Shown: positions 17,060 to 27,369, counted from the stretch's first letter. The stretch: DNA of 64,000 nt from DATFDN01 sp963762525 (GCA_963762525.1 CAVXKT010000004.1:372001-436000); one strand, 5' to 3'. Program-made: numbers and translations. The notes: a model not told the origin generated them from the sequence alone.

Positions 17060-17965
17060 GCGCGCGCTCCCGCAGCTTGAGCCACTGCTTCACGAACACC
17101 TGCGACAGGATGTAGGTGATCGCCCACAGCACCATCAGGATGGCGGCCGAGCGGCCGACATTGGTGTATTGAAAGAACTCCAGATACGACCGCACCTGGA
17201 ACACCAGCAGGCTGTTGCCCGGGCCGCCCTGCGTCATCGCATAGATGATGTCGAACTGCTGGATCGAGTTGAGCAGCCGGAACAAGGTGGCGGTGAAGAT
17301 ATAGGGCATCAGCATCGGCAGGGTGATGCGGAAGAACACGAAGGCCGCCGGCACGCCGTCCAGCTCCGCCGCCTCGAACGGCTGCGTCGGCAGGCTGCGC
17401 AGCCCGGCCAGCAGCAGGATCATGATGAACGGCGTGTAGACCCAGGTATCGACCAGCACCACGGTCGCCATCGCGCTCGACGGGTCGGACGCCCATTTGA
17501 AGTTGGTGACGCCAAGTCCCGAAATCACCCAGCTCAGCACGCCGAAGCTGGGATTGGTCATCAGCTTCCACATCAGCGCCGCGATCGCCGGCGCGGTCAT
17601 CAGCGGCATCAGCAGGGCGATGGAGATGAAGTTGTTGAGCCGGGTGCGCTCGCGCAGCAGCATGCGATGCCGAGGCCGAGCAGCAGCTCCACCCCGACCG
17701 TCGCCACGGTGTAGATCATCGACACCTTCACCGTGTTCCAGAAATCCGGATCGGTGAACAGATCGGCGTAGTTGCCGATGCCGGCAAAGCGGCGGAGGTA
17801 CGGCATGGCGAGGTTGTAGCGTTCCAGGCTGTACCAGATCGAGGTGCCGAACGGGATCAGGATGCCGACGCAGATCAGCAACGCCGGCAGGCTGAGGATG
17901 TAGGGCAGAATCCGCGGCAGCAGCGGACGGCGGCGGCTGGCGGGGGCGATGGCGAGGTCGGACAT
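17046..17965 (-). pseudogene. Carbohydrate ABC importer permease (MalF-like), one frameshift
   Basis: The N-terminal third (start 17965) has the cytoplasmic tail, a first membrane helix at PYILSLPALLICVGILIPFG and the YNLAMP region usual for UgpA/MalF-like permeases. The frame is lost near 17661 after LLLGLGIA, where one base is missing. It resumes as LLRERTRLNNFISIALLMP and runs through the EAA loop (EAAELDGVPAAFVFFRITLP) to 17046. Restored length is about 306 residues, normal for the family. It pairs with the MalG-like permease downstream. The gap to the binding-protein gene upstream is 59 bases. A sequencing error is the simplest cause. Confidence 0.82.
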
Positions 17966-18024
17966 GGCGATCCGGACGGCGGCCGCGGCCGCCGCCCTCT
18001 CTCCTCCTCAGGGATGGCGTGCGC

Positions 18025-19461
18025 TCATCCGATGCCGGCCGACTTCATCTGCCGGTTGATCGATTCGGCAAGCTGGTCGAGCCCGTCGGAGACCGGCACC
18101 TGATTGGCGACCATGCGTTGCAGGGCCGCCGCCCAGTCGGTGGTTACGTTGAAGAACAGCGGCTGCGGCGTGAAGTAGATCTTGGCGTCCGGCGACGTGA
18201 CTTCGTACTGGTTCATGTAGCCCGGATAGCTCTTGGCGATGCGGTCGCGGAACTCCTGGTCCTTCCAGATGCTGGTGCGCACCGGGTCCACCATGTCCTT
18301 CTTGCGGGCGCCGAACAGCAGATGCTCGGTGCCGGTCGCCCATTGCAGGAAGGTCCACGCGGCGTCCTTGTTGCGCGAGAAATTCGACATCGCCAGCGAC
18401 CAGATCCAGACATTCGAGGTCGGGTGGCTCATCGCCGGGTTGGGCGCGATCGGCGCGTAGCCGATATATCCGTGCTCCTTGGTGTCGCCGTTCATGAAGT
18501 AGCCCAGGATGTCGGCGTCGTAGATCATGCCCGACGCGCCGGCGCCGAGGTCATTGCCGACCTCGTACCAGGTGTAGGTGGCCCAGTTCTTCGGCCCGCT
18601 CTGCTGCACCATTTTCACGAACAGCGCGTGCCACTCCTTCGACTCCTTGGAGTTCATCGCCGCTCTCAGCCTGCCGCCATCAACCGTGAAATCCTTGGCG
18701 CCATAGTTGGTGTAGCCGGACAGGAAGCCCGGATGGATGGTCGCCCAGGAGCGGCTGCCGCGCACGCCCACGCCGTACGGTCCGCCCGCATCCCTGGTGA
18801 TCTTGAGCGCCGTCTCCATCAGCTCCGGCATGTTCTTCGGCGGCTGCAGCTTCAGCTTGTCGAAGATCTGGCGGTTGTAGGAGATGCTGTACAGCTCCGA
18901 TCCCCACGGCAGCGCCCATTGCTTGGCGCCCTTGCCGCCCAGCGGCTCGCCGGGGACGCCGGACCACGAATTCGATGCGCGCAGCCCCGGCAGCACGTCG
19001 TCCCAGTTGTAATCGGGCGCTGTCTTGGCGGCATCCTTGAGGTATTCGTTGAGATCCACGAGCCAGCCGGCCGGCCCGTACTGCCAGGTCTGATAGGCCC
19101 CGGTCATGAAGGCGTCGTAGGTGCTCGACCGCGAGGACAGCGCCGCCGTCACCTTGTCGAAATAGACGTCCTCGGGGAAAATATCATAGGACAGGTTCAT
19201 GCCGGTCAGCGACTTGAAGGCGTCGAGGTCGGCGATCATCGCATCGGCATAGGGATGCTTGTTGAGCAGCAGCTTGAGGCTGGTGCCCTGATGCGCCTTC
19301 CAGTTGAAGTCCGCGGCCATCGCCCTGGTCGCGGCGGCATTCGCCATCACGTCGATGGTGCCGGCGGCGAGGCCCAGCGCGCCCAGTCGGCGCATCAGCT
19401 CGCGCCGGCCGATGCCGCGCGCGACGAAGGCGTCACACAGATCGCGTGCTTTCTCGTGCAT
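18025..19461 (-). CDS. Extracellular solute-binding protein (family 1) of the polyol/sugar ABC importer
   Basis: A 478-residue periplasmic binding protein of the MalE-like family 1. The N-terminus carries two arginine pairs before a short hydrophobic stretch (GRRELMRRLGALGLAAG), which suggests Tat or Sec export with cleavage near residue 50. The fold shows the usual YDAFMTGAYQTWQYGPAGWL segment and later aromatic-rich NWATYTWYEVGND. The ATG has GGGAG eight bases upstream, and the gene overlaps the end of the regulator gene by 29 bases. It captures the substrate and delivers it to the two permeases encoded just downstream. The ligand is unknown; the enzymes of the operon favour a polyol. Confidence 0.85.
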   Translation of the reverse strand: MHEKARDLCDAFVARGIGRRELMRRLGALGLAAGTIDVMANAAATRAMAADFNWKAHQGTSLKLLLNKHPYADAMIADLDAFKSLTGMNLSYDIFPEDVYFDKVTAALSSRSSTYDAFMTGAYQTWQYGPAGWLVDLNEYLKDAAKTAPDYNWDDVLPGLRASNSWSGVPGEPLGGKGAKQWALPWGSELYSISYNRQIFDKLKLQPPKNMPELMETALKITRDAGGPYGVGVRGSRSWATIHPGFLSGYTNYGAKDFTVDGGRLRAAMNSKESKEWHALFVKMVQQSGPKNWATYTWYEVGNDLGAGASGMIYDADILGYFMNGDTKEHGYIGYAPIAPNPAMSHPTSNVWIWSLAMSNFSRNKDAAWTFLQWATGTEHLLFGARKKDMVDPVRTSIWKDQEFRDRIAKSYPGYMNQYEVTSPDAKIYFTPQPLFFNVTTDWAAALQRMVANQVPVSDGLDQLAESINRQMKSAGIG

Positions 19462-20461
19462 GTCTCGTTCTCCCCGGGCCGGCCGAGCGGGCCGGCTGTT
19501 CTTTAATCAGTCTCTGCGCGGTCGGCTCGTCGGTAATCAGTCCGCTCAGCAGCCGGCTGCGCAGCACCGAGCGGATGGCGGCGGGCTTGTCCCGACCGCC
19601 CGCCACCGCGATCACATCGCGACCGCGTAACCCTTCAAACGGCAGCGACAGGATGCGCTCGTGCAGCGGCGTCGGCACGGGTTGGCCGTCGGCGTCGAGA
19701 TAGTGTCCCAACACTTCGCCGACGGCGCCGAGGCCGATCAGCTGCTGGACCTCGGCCGGCGAGATCATGCCGGTCGAGGCGATGAAGGCGCCGCCGGCGA
19801 CCTCGCCGATGCCGACAACGCAGAGCGTCGCCCCGGCCGCCAATTGCATCGCCTCGGCGATGCCGCGCTGCGCCAGCATGATGTCCCGATCCGCCGCCGT
19901 GTTGGCGATGAAGGGCACCGGCAGCATCCACGATTCGGCGCCGGTCTTCTCGGCAAGGCGGTGGATGACGTCGAACGGATTGGCCGATGTCTGGCGAGGA
20001 ACGCCGCCCAGCAGCGAGATGAAGCAGACATTGGGGGCCGGGACCCGCGGCAGCTGGTCAACCGCAGCCGCCAGCGTGCGCCCGTGGCCGACACCGATGA
20101 TGCGGTGTTCGCCGCGCTCCAGCGTATCGATCAGGCAGGTCGCCGCCGCGGCGCCCAGCGCGCGCAGCGGCAGATCGGCTTGATCGACGTTCGGGACCAC
20201 GCGGCAGCCGCGCAGGCCGAACCGCTCGATCAGCGCCTGCTCGAGCGCGATGCAGCCGCCGACCGGCCCCTCGACGAACACTCGCACGAGACCCGCGCGC
20301 GTCGCCCGCGCGATCAGCCGATGCGCCTTCGCATTGGCGACGCCGAGCCGTTCGGCAACCTGCGACTGCGTCAGCCCGCCGACGTGATAGAGCCACGCGG
20401 CGCGCGTTGCGGTCTCGAAATCGCCGTCCAAATCCCCCGGATTGCCGATGGCGAGGACCAT
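19433..20461 (-). CDS. SorC-family transcriptional regulator
   Basis: A 342-residue regulator with an N-terminal helix-turn-helix (LYHVGGLTQSQVAERLGVANAKAHRLI, about residues 24-50) and a C-terminal sugar-phosphate-binding domain typical of SorC/DeoR-like proteins such as EryD. Expected binding landmarks are GVGHGRTL, SLLGGVPR and the VGIGE segment. SorC proteins sense a phosphorylated intermediate and control their own operon. It is the first gene of the ten-gene leftward operon, with a ribosome site GGGAG close to the ATG and a promoter-like sequence about 35-60 bases upstream. That EryA-, EryB- and EryD-type relatives occur together suggests a polyol signal. Confidence 0.85.
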   Translation of the reverse strand: MVLAIGNPGDLDGDFETATRAAWLYHVGGLTQSQVAERLGVANAKAHRLIARATRAGLVRVFVEGPVGGCIALEQALIERFGLRGCRVVPNVDQADLPLRALGAAAATCLIDTLERGEHRIIGVGHGRTLAAAVDQLPRVPAPNVCFISLLGGVPRQTSANPFDVIHRLAEKTGAESWMLPVPFIANTAADRDIMLAQRGIAEAMQLAAGATLCVVGIGEVAGGAFIASTGMISPAEVQQLIGLGAVGEVLGHYLDADGQPVPTPLHERILSLPFEGLRGRDVIAVAGGRDKPAAIRSVLRSRLLSGLITDEPTAQRLIKEQPARSAGPGRTRHARESTRSV

Positions 20462-20492
20462 TCGCTCCCTGATTTTTTTTGCGTTCCCTTGA

Positions 20493-20521
20493 GAGATATT
20501 TCACGTCGCCGGTGGAGTCAA
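20493..20521 (-). promoter_or_regulatory. Candidate sigma-70 promoter for the polyol operon
   Basis: On the minus strand, TTGACT (20516-20521) is separated by 17 bases from TATCTC (20493-20498), close to the -35/-10 consensus and 32 bases from the regulator's ATG. A GGCCGG-rich imperfect palindrome (about 20525-20550) lies just upstream and could be an operator. Assigned by eye only. Confidence 0.45.
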
Positions 20522-20626
20522 ACCGGGCCGGCCCGGCCGGCCGGGGCAGGTTCGGGATGGTTCGAAAATCACGATGGGGCTTGACCGTTCGCCAGCCGGC
20601 ACGCTTGCGGGCCGATGAGGGCGGCG

Positions 20627-21854
20627 CTATGCCGCCCGCGCCAGGCGCGCGATCATCGCATCGTAACCGGCGATCGTTGCGCGCATGTCCAGCCGGTCGG
20701 CGGCGAAGCGTCGCGCGCCCTCGCGCAGGCGGCGCGACAACGCGCGATCCTCGAGCACCCGCAAGACCGCCTCGGCGAGCGCGCGTGGCTCGTGGAACGG
20801 CACCAGCAATCCGGTCTCCTCGGCCAGCAGGAATTCCCGCACCGGCGCGGTGTCGCTGCCGATCACCGCGCATCCCGTCGCCAACGCCTCGCGCAGCGAC
20901 CACGAGGCGACGAACGGATAGGTCAGATAGACATGCGCATCCGACCGGCGCAGCAAGGCGCGATAGAGGTCGGTACTCGATCCGGCCCGGCATGGCGACG
21001 CGATCGGGGTCGATGCCGTCGCCCAATTCCTCCAGCATCTGCTGGCGCCAGGTGCCGCGTGGCGGCGGCACGCCGTAGCTCACCCCGTCGCGGCCGATCA
21101 GCACCGCCTTGACATCGCGCCGCGCCGCCAGGATGCGCGGCAGCGCCCGCATCAGCACATGAAAGCCGCGATAGGGCTCGAGGTCGCGCGAGACATAAGT
21201 GAGCAGCTTGTCGGCGGGTGCGACGCGCATCCCGGCGATCTCCAGCGGCGCCCGCCGCGCCTGCGGATCGGGGCGGCACAGTTCGAGATCGGCGCCCTCG
21301 CGCAGCAGCGTGATCGCCGGCTGCGCCCATGCCGGATAGGTGGAGAGCTGCCACTCGGTCGGCGTCTGCCCGTGCTGGCCCAGCCCGAGCGCCAGCAGGT
21401 TCACCGCATTCTTGGCGCGCACCCGCGCGAACTCCTCGGCGCGCATCGGGAATTCGGGATCGAAGTTCACGTCCGCGCCTTGCAGGCGGTAGAAGAATTC
21501 GAGATAGCCCACGATCGGCGCGTCGGGCCAGACATCGGGCAGGTTCAGCAACTCGCCCCAGCCGTGATGGCCGATGATGACGTCCGGCGTAAAGCCGAGC
21601 CGGCGCAGGCTGCGCGCCGTGGTCGCCACCGCCTCGGCGCGGCGCATCGCCAGATCGAAGTCGCTTGCCGCCGGGTGTACCGAACCCGCCGGCGGCGGCG
21701 TCGGCGCCCGGTACGGCACCTTGCGCACGCCGGCGATGTGGTTGTCGTTCGGCTCGGTGCTGAAGACGATCTCGTGGCGCCCCGCCGCCGTCAGATGGCG
21801 CAGCAGGTGCAGATATTGACCGGGAAAATTCTGATGGACGAACAGCAGCCGCAC
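20627..21854 (-). pseudogene. Glycosyltransferase family 4 protein, one frameshift
   Basis: The gene starts at 21854 with the GT4 hallmark LLFVHQNFPGQYLHLLRHL and has a GT-B fold: a donor-domain start at LLTYVSRDLEPYRGFHVLM and LIGRDGVSYG. Near 20974 one extra base breaks the frame after GRIEY. The C-terminal nucleotide-sugar site resumes as YRALLRRSDAHVYLTYPFV, then WSLREALATGCAVIGSDTAPV, the E-x7-E-like signature, ending at 20627. Restored length is about 409 residues. It probably transfers a sugar in surface glycan or glycoprotein synthesis and is the last gene of the secretion/glycosylation cluster, six bases after the unknown gene upstream. Confidence 0.78.
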
Positions 21855-21860
21855 GTTCGC

Positions 21861-22844
21861 TCAGCCTCGCCGCGCCGCCTTCTTCCGTGCCGCCGGCGTC
21901 GGCGCGCCGGCGCCCGTCGCGCGAGCCGAACGGCGTGCCGGTTCGGCCTCGGCGCCCCCGTGCGCGCCCTTGGCCCGGAGGTCGATCCGGAACGCCTCGA
22001 GCGCGGCGAGGCTTTCGGCCTGACAGGGCTCGCCGGCCGGAACCGGGCCGATCGCCGTGCCGTCCACGAAGGTCGCCGAATACGAGAGGTCGTGCGTGGC
22101 GGCGGCCGATCCCTTCAGCCGCACGGTCAGCCCGAGCAACGGCAGCGCCATGCCGCGGCTGCCGCAAAATTTGCCGCCCTCCACCCAGGGCGAGAGCCAA
22201 TCCCGCCCGAGCACCGCCTGATACTCGATGTCGGACGCGGCGATGCCGCCGCGCGGCGCGATCCCGAAGCCTTCAATCCACAGCCGGCTCGCGCGCGTGC
22301 CCATCCATTCGCCGAAGCCGGTCCCGACATCGCCCAGGCGCTGCAAATGCGCGACCACCTCGGCGCCCTCGGCGCCGCGCTTGGCACCGCCGGCGTGCGC
22401 GACGGGTTGCGCCGCCTCGGCGCCGAGCCGCAGCACTTGCAGACGCGGCGCCTGCTCGGGCGTGGCCTCCTCCGCCTGATAGATCGTCACCAGCAGCTGC
22501 GCCGGACCTTCGGTGACGCGGATCAGCGCCGCACCCTCACCGTCGCCCAGCCAGCCGTCGTCGCGAAAGGTGCTGATGCGGACGTTCTCCGACCGGCCGG
22601 ACGCCCCCGGCGGCAATGAAAGCCGCACGCCCGGAAGCCCGGCCCCGGCGAGCGTGCCGGGCGCGGTCAGCACGATGCAAAACAGTCCGGCATCGAGCGT
22701 CATCAGATGGCCGGAGACCTTAAGCTCCGCCACCCGCCCCGCAGCCGGTCCGCGCGGATTTTTCCCGGTCCCGGGTTGGCGATCGGTCTCGGCGGAATCG
22801 GGCATCACGAACCTGTTCTTTTTGCGCGCGCGGCGGTTCTTCAT
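21861..22844 (-). CDS. Hypothetical protein of the glycosyltransferase cluster
   Basis: I do not recognise a named family. From the ATG at 22844 the product is 327 residues; an ATG at 22805 is an alternative. The first 20 residues are basic and overlap the end of the large glycosyltransferase gene. There is no signal peptide or membrane helix. The middle is beta-rich, with recognisable conserved-looking segments RLWIEGFGI, DIEYQAVLGRDWLSPW and GGKFCGSRGMALPLLGL, which look like a carbohydrate-binding or jelly-roll-type domain. The last 40 residues are low-complexity, rich in alanine and arginine. Its place between two glycosyltransferases suggests a role in glycan handling (inferred). Confidence 0.6.
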   Translation of the reverse strand: MKNRRARKKNRFVMPDSAETDRQPGTGKNPRGPAAGRVAELKVSGHLMTLDAGLFCIVLTAPGTLAGAGLPGVRLSLPPGASGRSENVRISTFRDDGWLGDGEGAALIRVTEGPAQLLVTIYQAEEATPEQAPRLQVLRLGAEAAQPVAHAGGAKRGAEGAEVVAHLQRLGDVGTGFGEWMGTRASRLWIEGFGIAPRGGIAASDIEYQAVLGRDWLSPWVEGGKFCGSRGMALPLLGLTVRLKGSAAATHDLSYSATFVDGTAIGPVPAGEPCQAESLAALEAFRIDLRAKGAHGGAEAEPARRSARATGAGAPTPAARKKAARRG

Positions 22845-25531
22845 GACGCGGGATGCCGCATGCCGCAAGCAGTACGTCGTTGATCTCGGGCGCCGTCGCA
22901 CCGGTCGGCAAAACCGTGCCCCGGCCGCTGGCGCGCACCCGTTCCGCCTGTGCACCCAGATCGAACACCACCGCCCGCAGACCCGCCCGCCACGCTTCGC
23001 TCAGCGCGAAACACCAAGTCTCCGGCACCACCGAAGGAATGAGGGCGATGTCCGCGGCCTGCGCCCGGATCAGCGCCGTCGCCTCGTCCGCCAAGAACGG
23101 GCCGGTGATGGCGACCCGCCCGGTCGCCATCAGGGCGGCGTCGATCACCGTATGGCCGACCACGACGAATTCCAGCCCGAGCCGCCGCCGCGCCGCATCG
23201 CGCGCGCAATCCAGCAGCACCGCGCTGCCCTTGGCGATGCCGATGGCACCGATCACCGCAACCAGCGCCCGGCCCGCTCGGTTCGGCTGCGGAGAGAACG
23301 AAGGCAGCGCTCGATCGTCCTCGTGCGGAACGACCGACGCGCGCACGGCCGGGAAGTGACGCGCAAGCCGGGCGGCGCAATCGGCCGAGGGAGCGACGAC
23401 CCGCCGCGCGTCGGCGAAGATGCCGGCGCTGCGCGCGCGCAACGGCCCGGCATCGATGTTCTCATCCAGCAGCGAGCCGGCCATGGCGACGCAAGCATCG
23501 CAGCCGCCGAGGTCGGGCTCGCCGCAATAGCGCCCGTGCGCGCCCAGCAGCGCGATGCGCGGACACAGCCAGGCGTAATCATGGACGTGCATCTCGTGCG
23601 GCACGCCGAGCCGCTTCGGCAGCTCCAGGATTTCCGGCGCATGGTCGAGCGCGTGATGCAATTCCACCGCCGCCAGCCGCTCGGCACGAAGCAGCCGCGC
23701 CAGCGCGGGCAGCGCCTCGGGAATGGCGAACAGCAGGTTCGGATACGACTCGCTCGCGCCCCATCGCTCCACCCGCGCCGCCGCCCGGCCATCCGCCAGC
23801 CGCGCCGGCCGCAGCACGATCGCGGCGGACGCGCCGATGCGCCCGGCGAGTGCGCGCTCCACGCCGCCGCCCTGGTCATGCGTCACCACCAGCACGCCGC
23901 CGCGGCCCGGTCGGCGATCGGCGCGCCAGCGCAGCGCGTCGATCCGCCGCCGTGCCGGGGCCAGCGGATCGGCGACGAGATGGCGCTCGATCATCGCCGC
24001 ATATCCGGGATGCAGGCGCTCGAGGATGGCGGCGTTGCGCGCCCGCAGCGCCGCCGCCGCCCCGCCCATCGACTGACCGCCGCGATGGGCGACGAAGGCA
24101 CCCGTCGCCGCCACGTGGCGCCAGCCGCGCGCGCGCGCGCGCAGGCAGAAATCGTTTTCCTCGCCATAGCCCTGGGCGAACAGCGCGGCGCGAAACCGCC
24201 CGGTGTCGCGCAGGCAATCGCTGCGGATGTAGAGGCAAAAGCCGACCCCCACCGGAATATCGACGACACCCCGGCCGTTCGCCCGCCGCGCCAGCCTCGC
24301 CATCGCGCTGGTGGCCGCCCGGTCCGGCATCGGCGCCTCCGGGTCGGGGTAGCTCACGATGCCGCCGCGATTGGACAGCGGCGTGACGGTGCCGATGTCG
24401 GGCGCCGAATGGGCGGTCTCGCGGAGTGCAAGCAACCAACCGGGCGGAACCAGCGTGTCGCTGTTCAGCAGCACCGCATCGCGCCGCGCCGCCCGGGCGA
24501 GGCTTAATCCGGCATTGGCGGCCGCCGGGAAACCCCGGGCATGGCGATGGCGGAGCAGGGTGATCCGACCGCCGGCGGCGAGCGCATCAAGCTCACCCGC
24601 CAGCGTCGCCTCCGACCCGTCATCGACCACGATGATCCGCTCGGTCCGGCTCGCCAGCACGCTCGCGAGGCATTCGAGGGTCGCCGCGCGAGCGTTGTGA
24701 ACCGGGATGATCACGTCGACTCCGGCCGGGATCGGCGCGACCCCGGCGAAGCGCCGCCGACGCGCCGGCCGTCTTGCCGCCATCGCGCGTGCCTCCGCCG
24801 CCGGGTCGAGCGGGCTGCCGAGCAGGTCGCGGCCATCCCGATCCAGCACGCGGATCGGGCCGCGCCGCCACTCGCTCGGGCTGCACCGCGAACCGGCGCC
24901 GCCGGGCCAGCAATGCGGCCGCCTCGGTGTCGGGATCGTCGGCCACGACGGAAAACCCGCGCCCACGCGCGGGGCGGACGCGCAGCACCGGATCATGATC
25001 GGGGTCGGCGGGCAGCCAAGCCCAGCCGCGAAGCCACCCATCGGGGGCGAGTTCAACGAAGCCCTCAACCCGCAAGGCGGGCGGGCTCGCCGGCGCCAGA
25101 GCGCGCCAATCCTTCGCCCCCGCCGCCCGCGCCACGGCGTCGGCGAACGCCGTCAGCGCCGGCGGCATCGCGTGCCGACGAAGCGCCTCCGACAGCGCCC
25201 GGGCGGCACCCCGATGATCGCCAAGCCCGCGCCGCGCCGCCGCCAGCGCGAACCAGACCTCGCGCGCGTCGTGCTTCGCCGCGAGCGCCGTCAGCAGGGC
25301 TGCGGCACGGGCGTCATCACGCCCGAGGCACGCCTCGGCCAGAACCAGTTGCAGCCCGGGGTCGTCGGGAAACAGCCGGTGCGCGCGATCGAACCAGCGT
25401 AGTCGCTCCTCCGGATCGGCAATCCGCCCGTTCGCCAACGCGGTTTCCGCCAAGCGCCGCCGCTCGGCATCGCGAACGGCGGCGGGGGCGACCGCCCCGA
25501 GGGGCAGACGCGGCGCGCGGCGCCCGCCCAC
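22720..25531 (-). pseudogene. Large multidomain glycosyltransferase (TPR-like, GT2 and GT4-like), one frameshift
   Basis: A GTG at 25531, three bases after the Sel1-gene stop, opens a frame with TPR-like helices (ADPEERLRWFDRAHRLFPDD) and a small beta domain. Near 24868 one extra C breaks the frame after ERVAARP. It resumes as IRVLDRDGRDLLG and then a GT2 domain: DVIIPVHNARAATLECLASV, IIVVDDGS, LLNSDTLVPPGW (the DxD-like site) and YGEENDFCLRARARGW. The last third is a GT4-like domain with HVHDYAWLCPR and the ETWCFALSEAWRAG donor-site motif. Restored length is about 936 residues. Such fusions build surface polysaccharides or glycosylate secreted proteins; the type I secretion genes upstream make the second reading attractive. 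Confidence 0.75.
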
Positions 25532-25533
25532 CG

Positions 25534-27348
25534 CTACCGGCTGGCCACCTGCGAGGCCGGTTGCGGCTCGCTTGCCGCGCCGCCGTCCTGCTCGGGCGGT
25601 GGCGGCGGAGGCGGCAGCCCGGCCAGATCGGCGCGCGCCTCGCCAAGGCCTTGCCCGACCGCCCGATCGAGCCACATCCGGGCGGCCTCGAAGTCGCGCT
25701 CGCCGGCAAGACCGCGGGCCAGATAACGCCCCAGCATCATCTGCGCATAGGCATGTCCGCGTTCGGCCGCGGCACGGAACCAGCGCTGCGCGATCGCGCG
25801 GTCGATCGGCACGTCGTGGCCGCCGCCCCACATCGCGCCACAGGCGAACATGGCGCCGACATGGCCGCGCCCGGCCGCCTTCTCGAAGCCGGCGAGCGCG
25901 CCCGCATGGTCCTTCGGGCCGCCGCGCCCGTTCAGCATCAGCTCGGCGAGCGCCACCTCGGCCTCGATCATGCCGCGCTCGGCGGCCTTGCCGATCCAGG
26001 CGCGCCCCTCCTCGGGGTTTTCGTCGAGGCCGCGGCCCTCCACCAGCATCCGCCCGTACCAGTATTGCGCGTTGACCACGCCGTCGGCGGCACGGCGCAA
26101 CCATTCGGCGGCCTTGCGCTCGTCGCGCTCGATGCCGACGCCTTCGGCGAGGCAGACGCCGAAATTGAACGCCGCCACCAGATCGCCCGACGCGGCGGCC
26201 TGCTCGAACCACTCCCGCGTGCGTTGGGCGTCCTGCTCGTCGCCGGCTCCCCGGCGCACCAAGGTGGCGAGATCGACGCGCGCCTGCTGATCGCCGGCAT
26301 CGGCCGCGATGCGGAACCAGTGCGCCGCCTCGCGCTCGTCGCGCGGCACGCCGGCGCCGGTAAGATAGAGCATTCCGAGCGCGCGCGAGGCGACCTTATG
26401 GCCGGCTTCGCTGGCGCGGCGGAACCACATCGCCGCCTCGGCGTAGTTGGGCGGCAGTTTCCCGCCTTTGGCGTAAAGATCGCCCACCAGGGCGGCCGCC
26501 TCGGGGTCGCCCGCCAGCGCCGCCTTGCGCAGCCAGGTCTCGCCCTCGGTGACATTCACCGCCACCCCGAGCCCCTCCATCAGCGCCAGCCCGTAGCGCG
26601 CTTGGCCGGAGCGATGACCCTTCTCGGCCGCCCGCCGGTAAAGCACCGTCGCGGCCGCGCGGTCGCGCGGCACGCAGAAGCCGCGATCGGTGATCTCGCC
26701 CAGCAGAAACAGCGCCGTCGGCAGCTCCGCCTCGGCCGCCTTTTGCAGCCAGTCCACGATCTCGCGGTTATGCGCCTCATTGCCCTCGATCTGACCGAGG
26801 GCGAGCGCATAGCCGAGCGCTCCTTGCGGCGATCCGGCTTCGGCCGATTTCCGATACCACTCCCGCGCTTCATCGGGATTGCGCAGCGTCTCGGGGCCGG
26901 AGGTGAGCAGATAGCCGAGCATCGCCCGGCCGTCCGCCGACCCGCCCTCGGCGGCCTTGCGTGCCCAACGCGCCGCCGCCGCATGATCCGGTGCGCCATC
27001 GCCGCCGGCGTTGCTTGCGAACAGGCTAACCGGCGCGGCGGCAGCCGCGCCCACCAGGCCGTGCAGGTAGAGGGCGGCCAGCTTCTCCTGCGCCTCCACG
27101 TAACCTTGCGCGCCGGCCTTCTCCAGCCACCGCACCGCATCGGCGCGACTGACCGGAACCCCGGCGCCTTCCAGATAGCAGCAGCCGACACGGAACTCGG
27201 CTTCCGCGAGCCCGGCGCGCCCGGCGCGCGAAAGCAAGCGGAAGGCGCGCGCGAAGCTTTCCCTTTCCTTCAATTCTTGCAGCCGCACCGCCCGCCGCAG
27301 CGCCATGCGCGGCGAGAGCGCGCCGATCACCCGGTCGAACGCGCGCAT
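25534..27348 (-). CDS. Sel1-repeat (tetratricopeptide-like) protein
   Basis: A 604-residue protein made almost entirely of about 13 Sel1-like repeats, each near 36 residues with the pattern A..WFR+AAE.GH..A...LG.MY..G.GV.RD. Clear units include YRRAAEKGHRSGQARYGLAL and WFRIAADAGDQQARVDLATL. There is no signal peptide. The C-terminus is a run of eight prolines followed by a glutamine- and serine-rich tail. Sel1 proteins are scaffolds for protein complexes. Between the HlyD adaptor gene (21 bases away) and the glycosyltransferase gene (2 bases away), it may organise a glycosylation or secretion assembly; this is inference. Confidence 0.85.
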   Translation of the reverse strand: MRAFDRVIGALSPRMALRRAVRLQELKERESFARAFRLLSRAGRAGLAEAEFRVGCCYLEGAGVPVSRADAVRWLEKAGAQGYVEAQEKLAALYLHGLVGAAAAAPVSLFASNAGGDGAPDHAAAARWARKAAEGGSADGRAMLGYLLTSGPETLRNPDEAREWYRKSAEAGSPQGALGYALALGQIEGNEAHNREIVDWLQKAAEAELPTALFLLGEITDRGFCVPRDRAAATVLYRRAAEKGHRSGQARYGLALMEGLGVAVNVTEGETWLRKAALAGDPEAAALVGDLYAKGGKLPPNYAEAAMWFRRASEAGHKVASRALGMLYLTGAGVPRDEREAAHWFRIAADAGDQQARVDLATLVRRGAGDEQDAQRTREWFEQAAASGDLVAAFNFGVCLAEGVGIERDERKAAEWLRRAADGVVNAQYWYGRMLVEGRGLDENPEEGRAWIGKAAERGMIEAEVALAELMLNGRGGPKDHAGALAGFEKAAGRGHVGAMFACGAMWGGGHDVPIDRAIAQRWFRAAAERGHAYAQMMLGRYLARGLAGERDFEAARMWLDRAVGQGLGEARADLAGLPPPPPPPEQDGGAASEPQPASQVASR

Positions 27349-27369
27349 CCGTTGCCTCCCCCCGATGCG

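Noticed and set aside
23991..24900. Two separate glycosyltransferase genes with a TPR gene between
   Set aside because: Removing one C near 24868 joins the TPR-like part and the GT2 part in one frame without loss, so one fusion gene is simpler.
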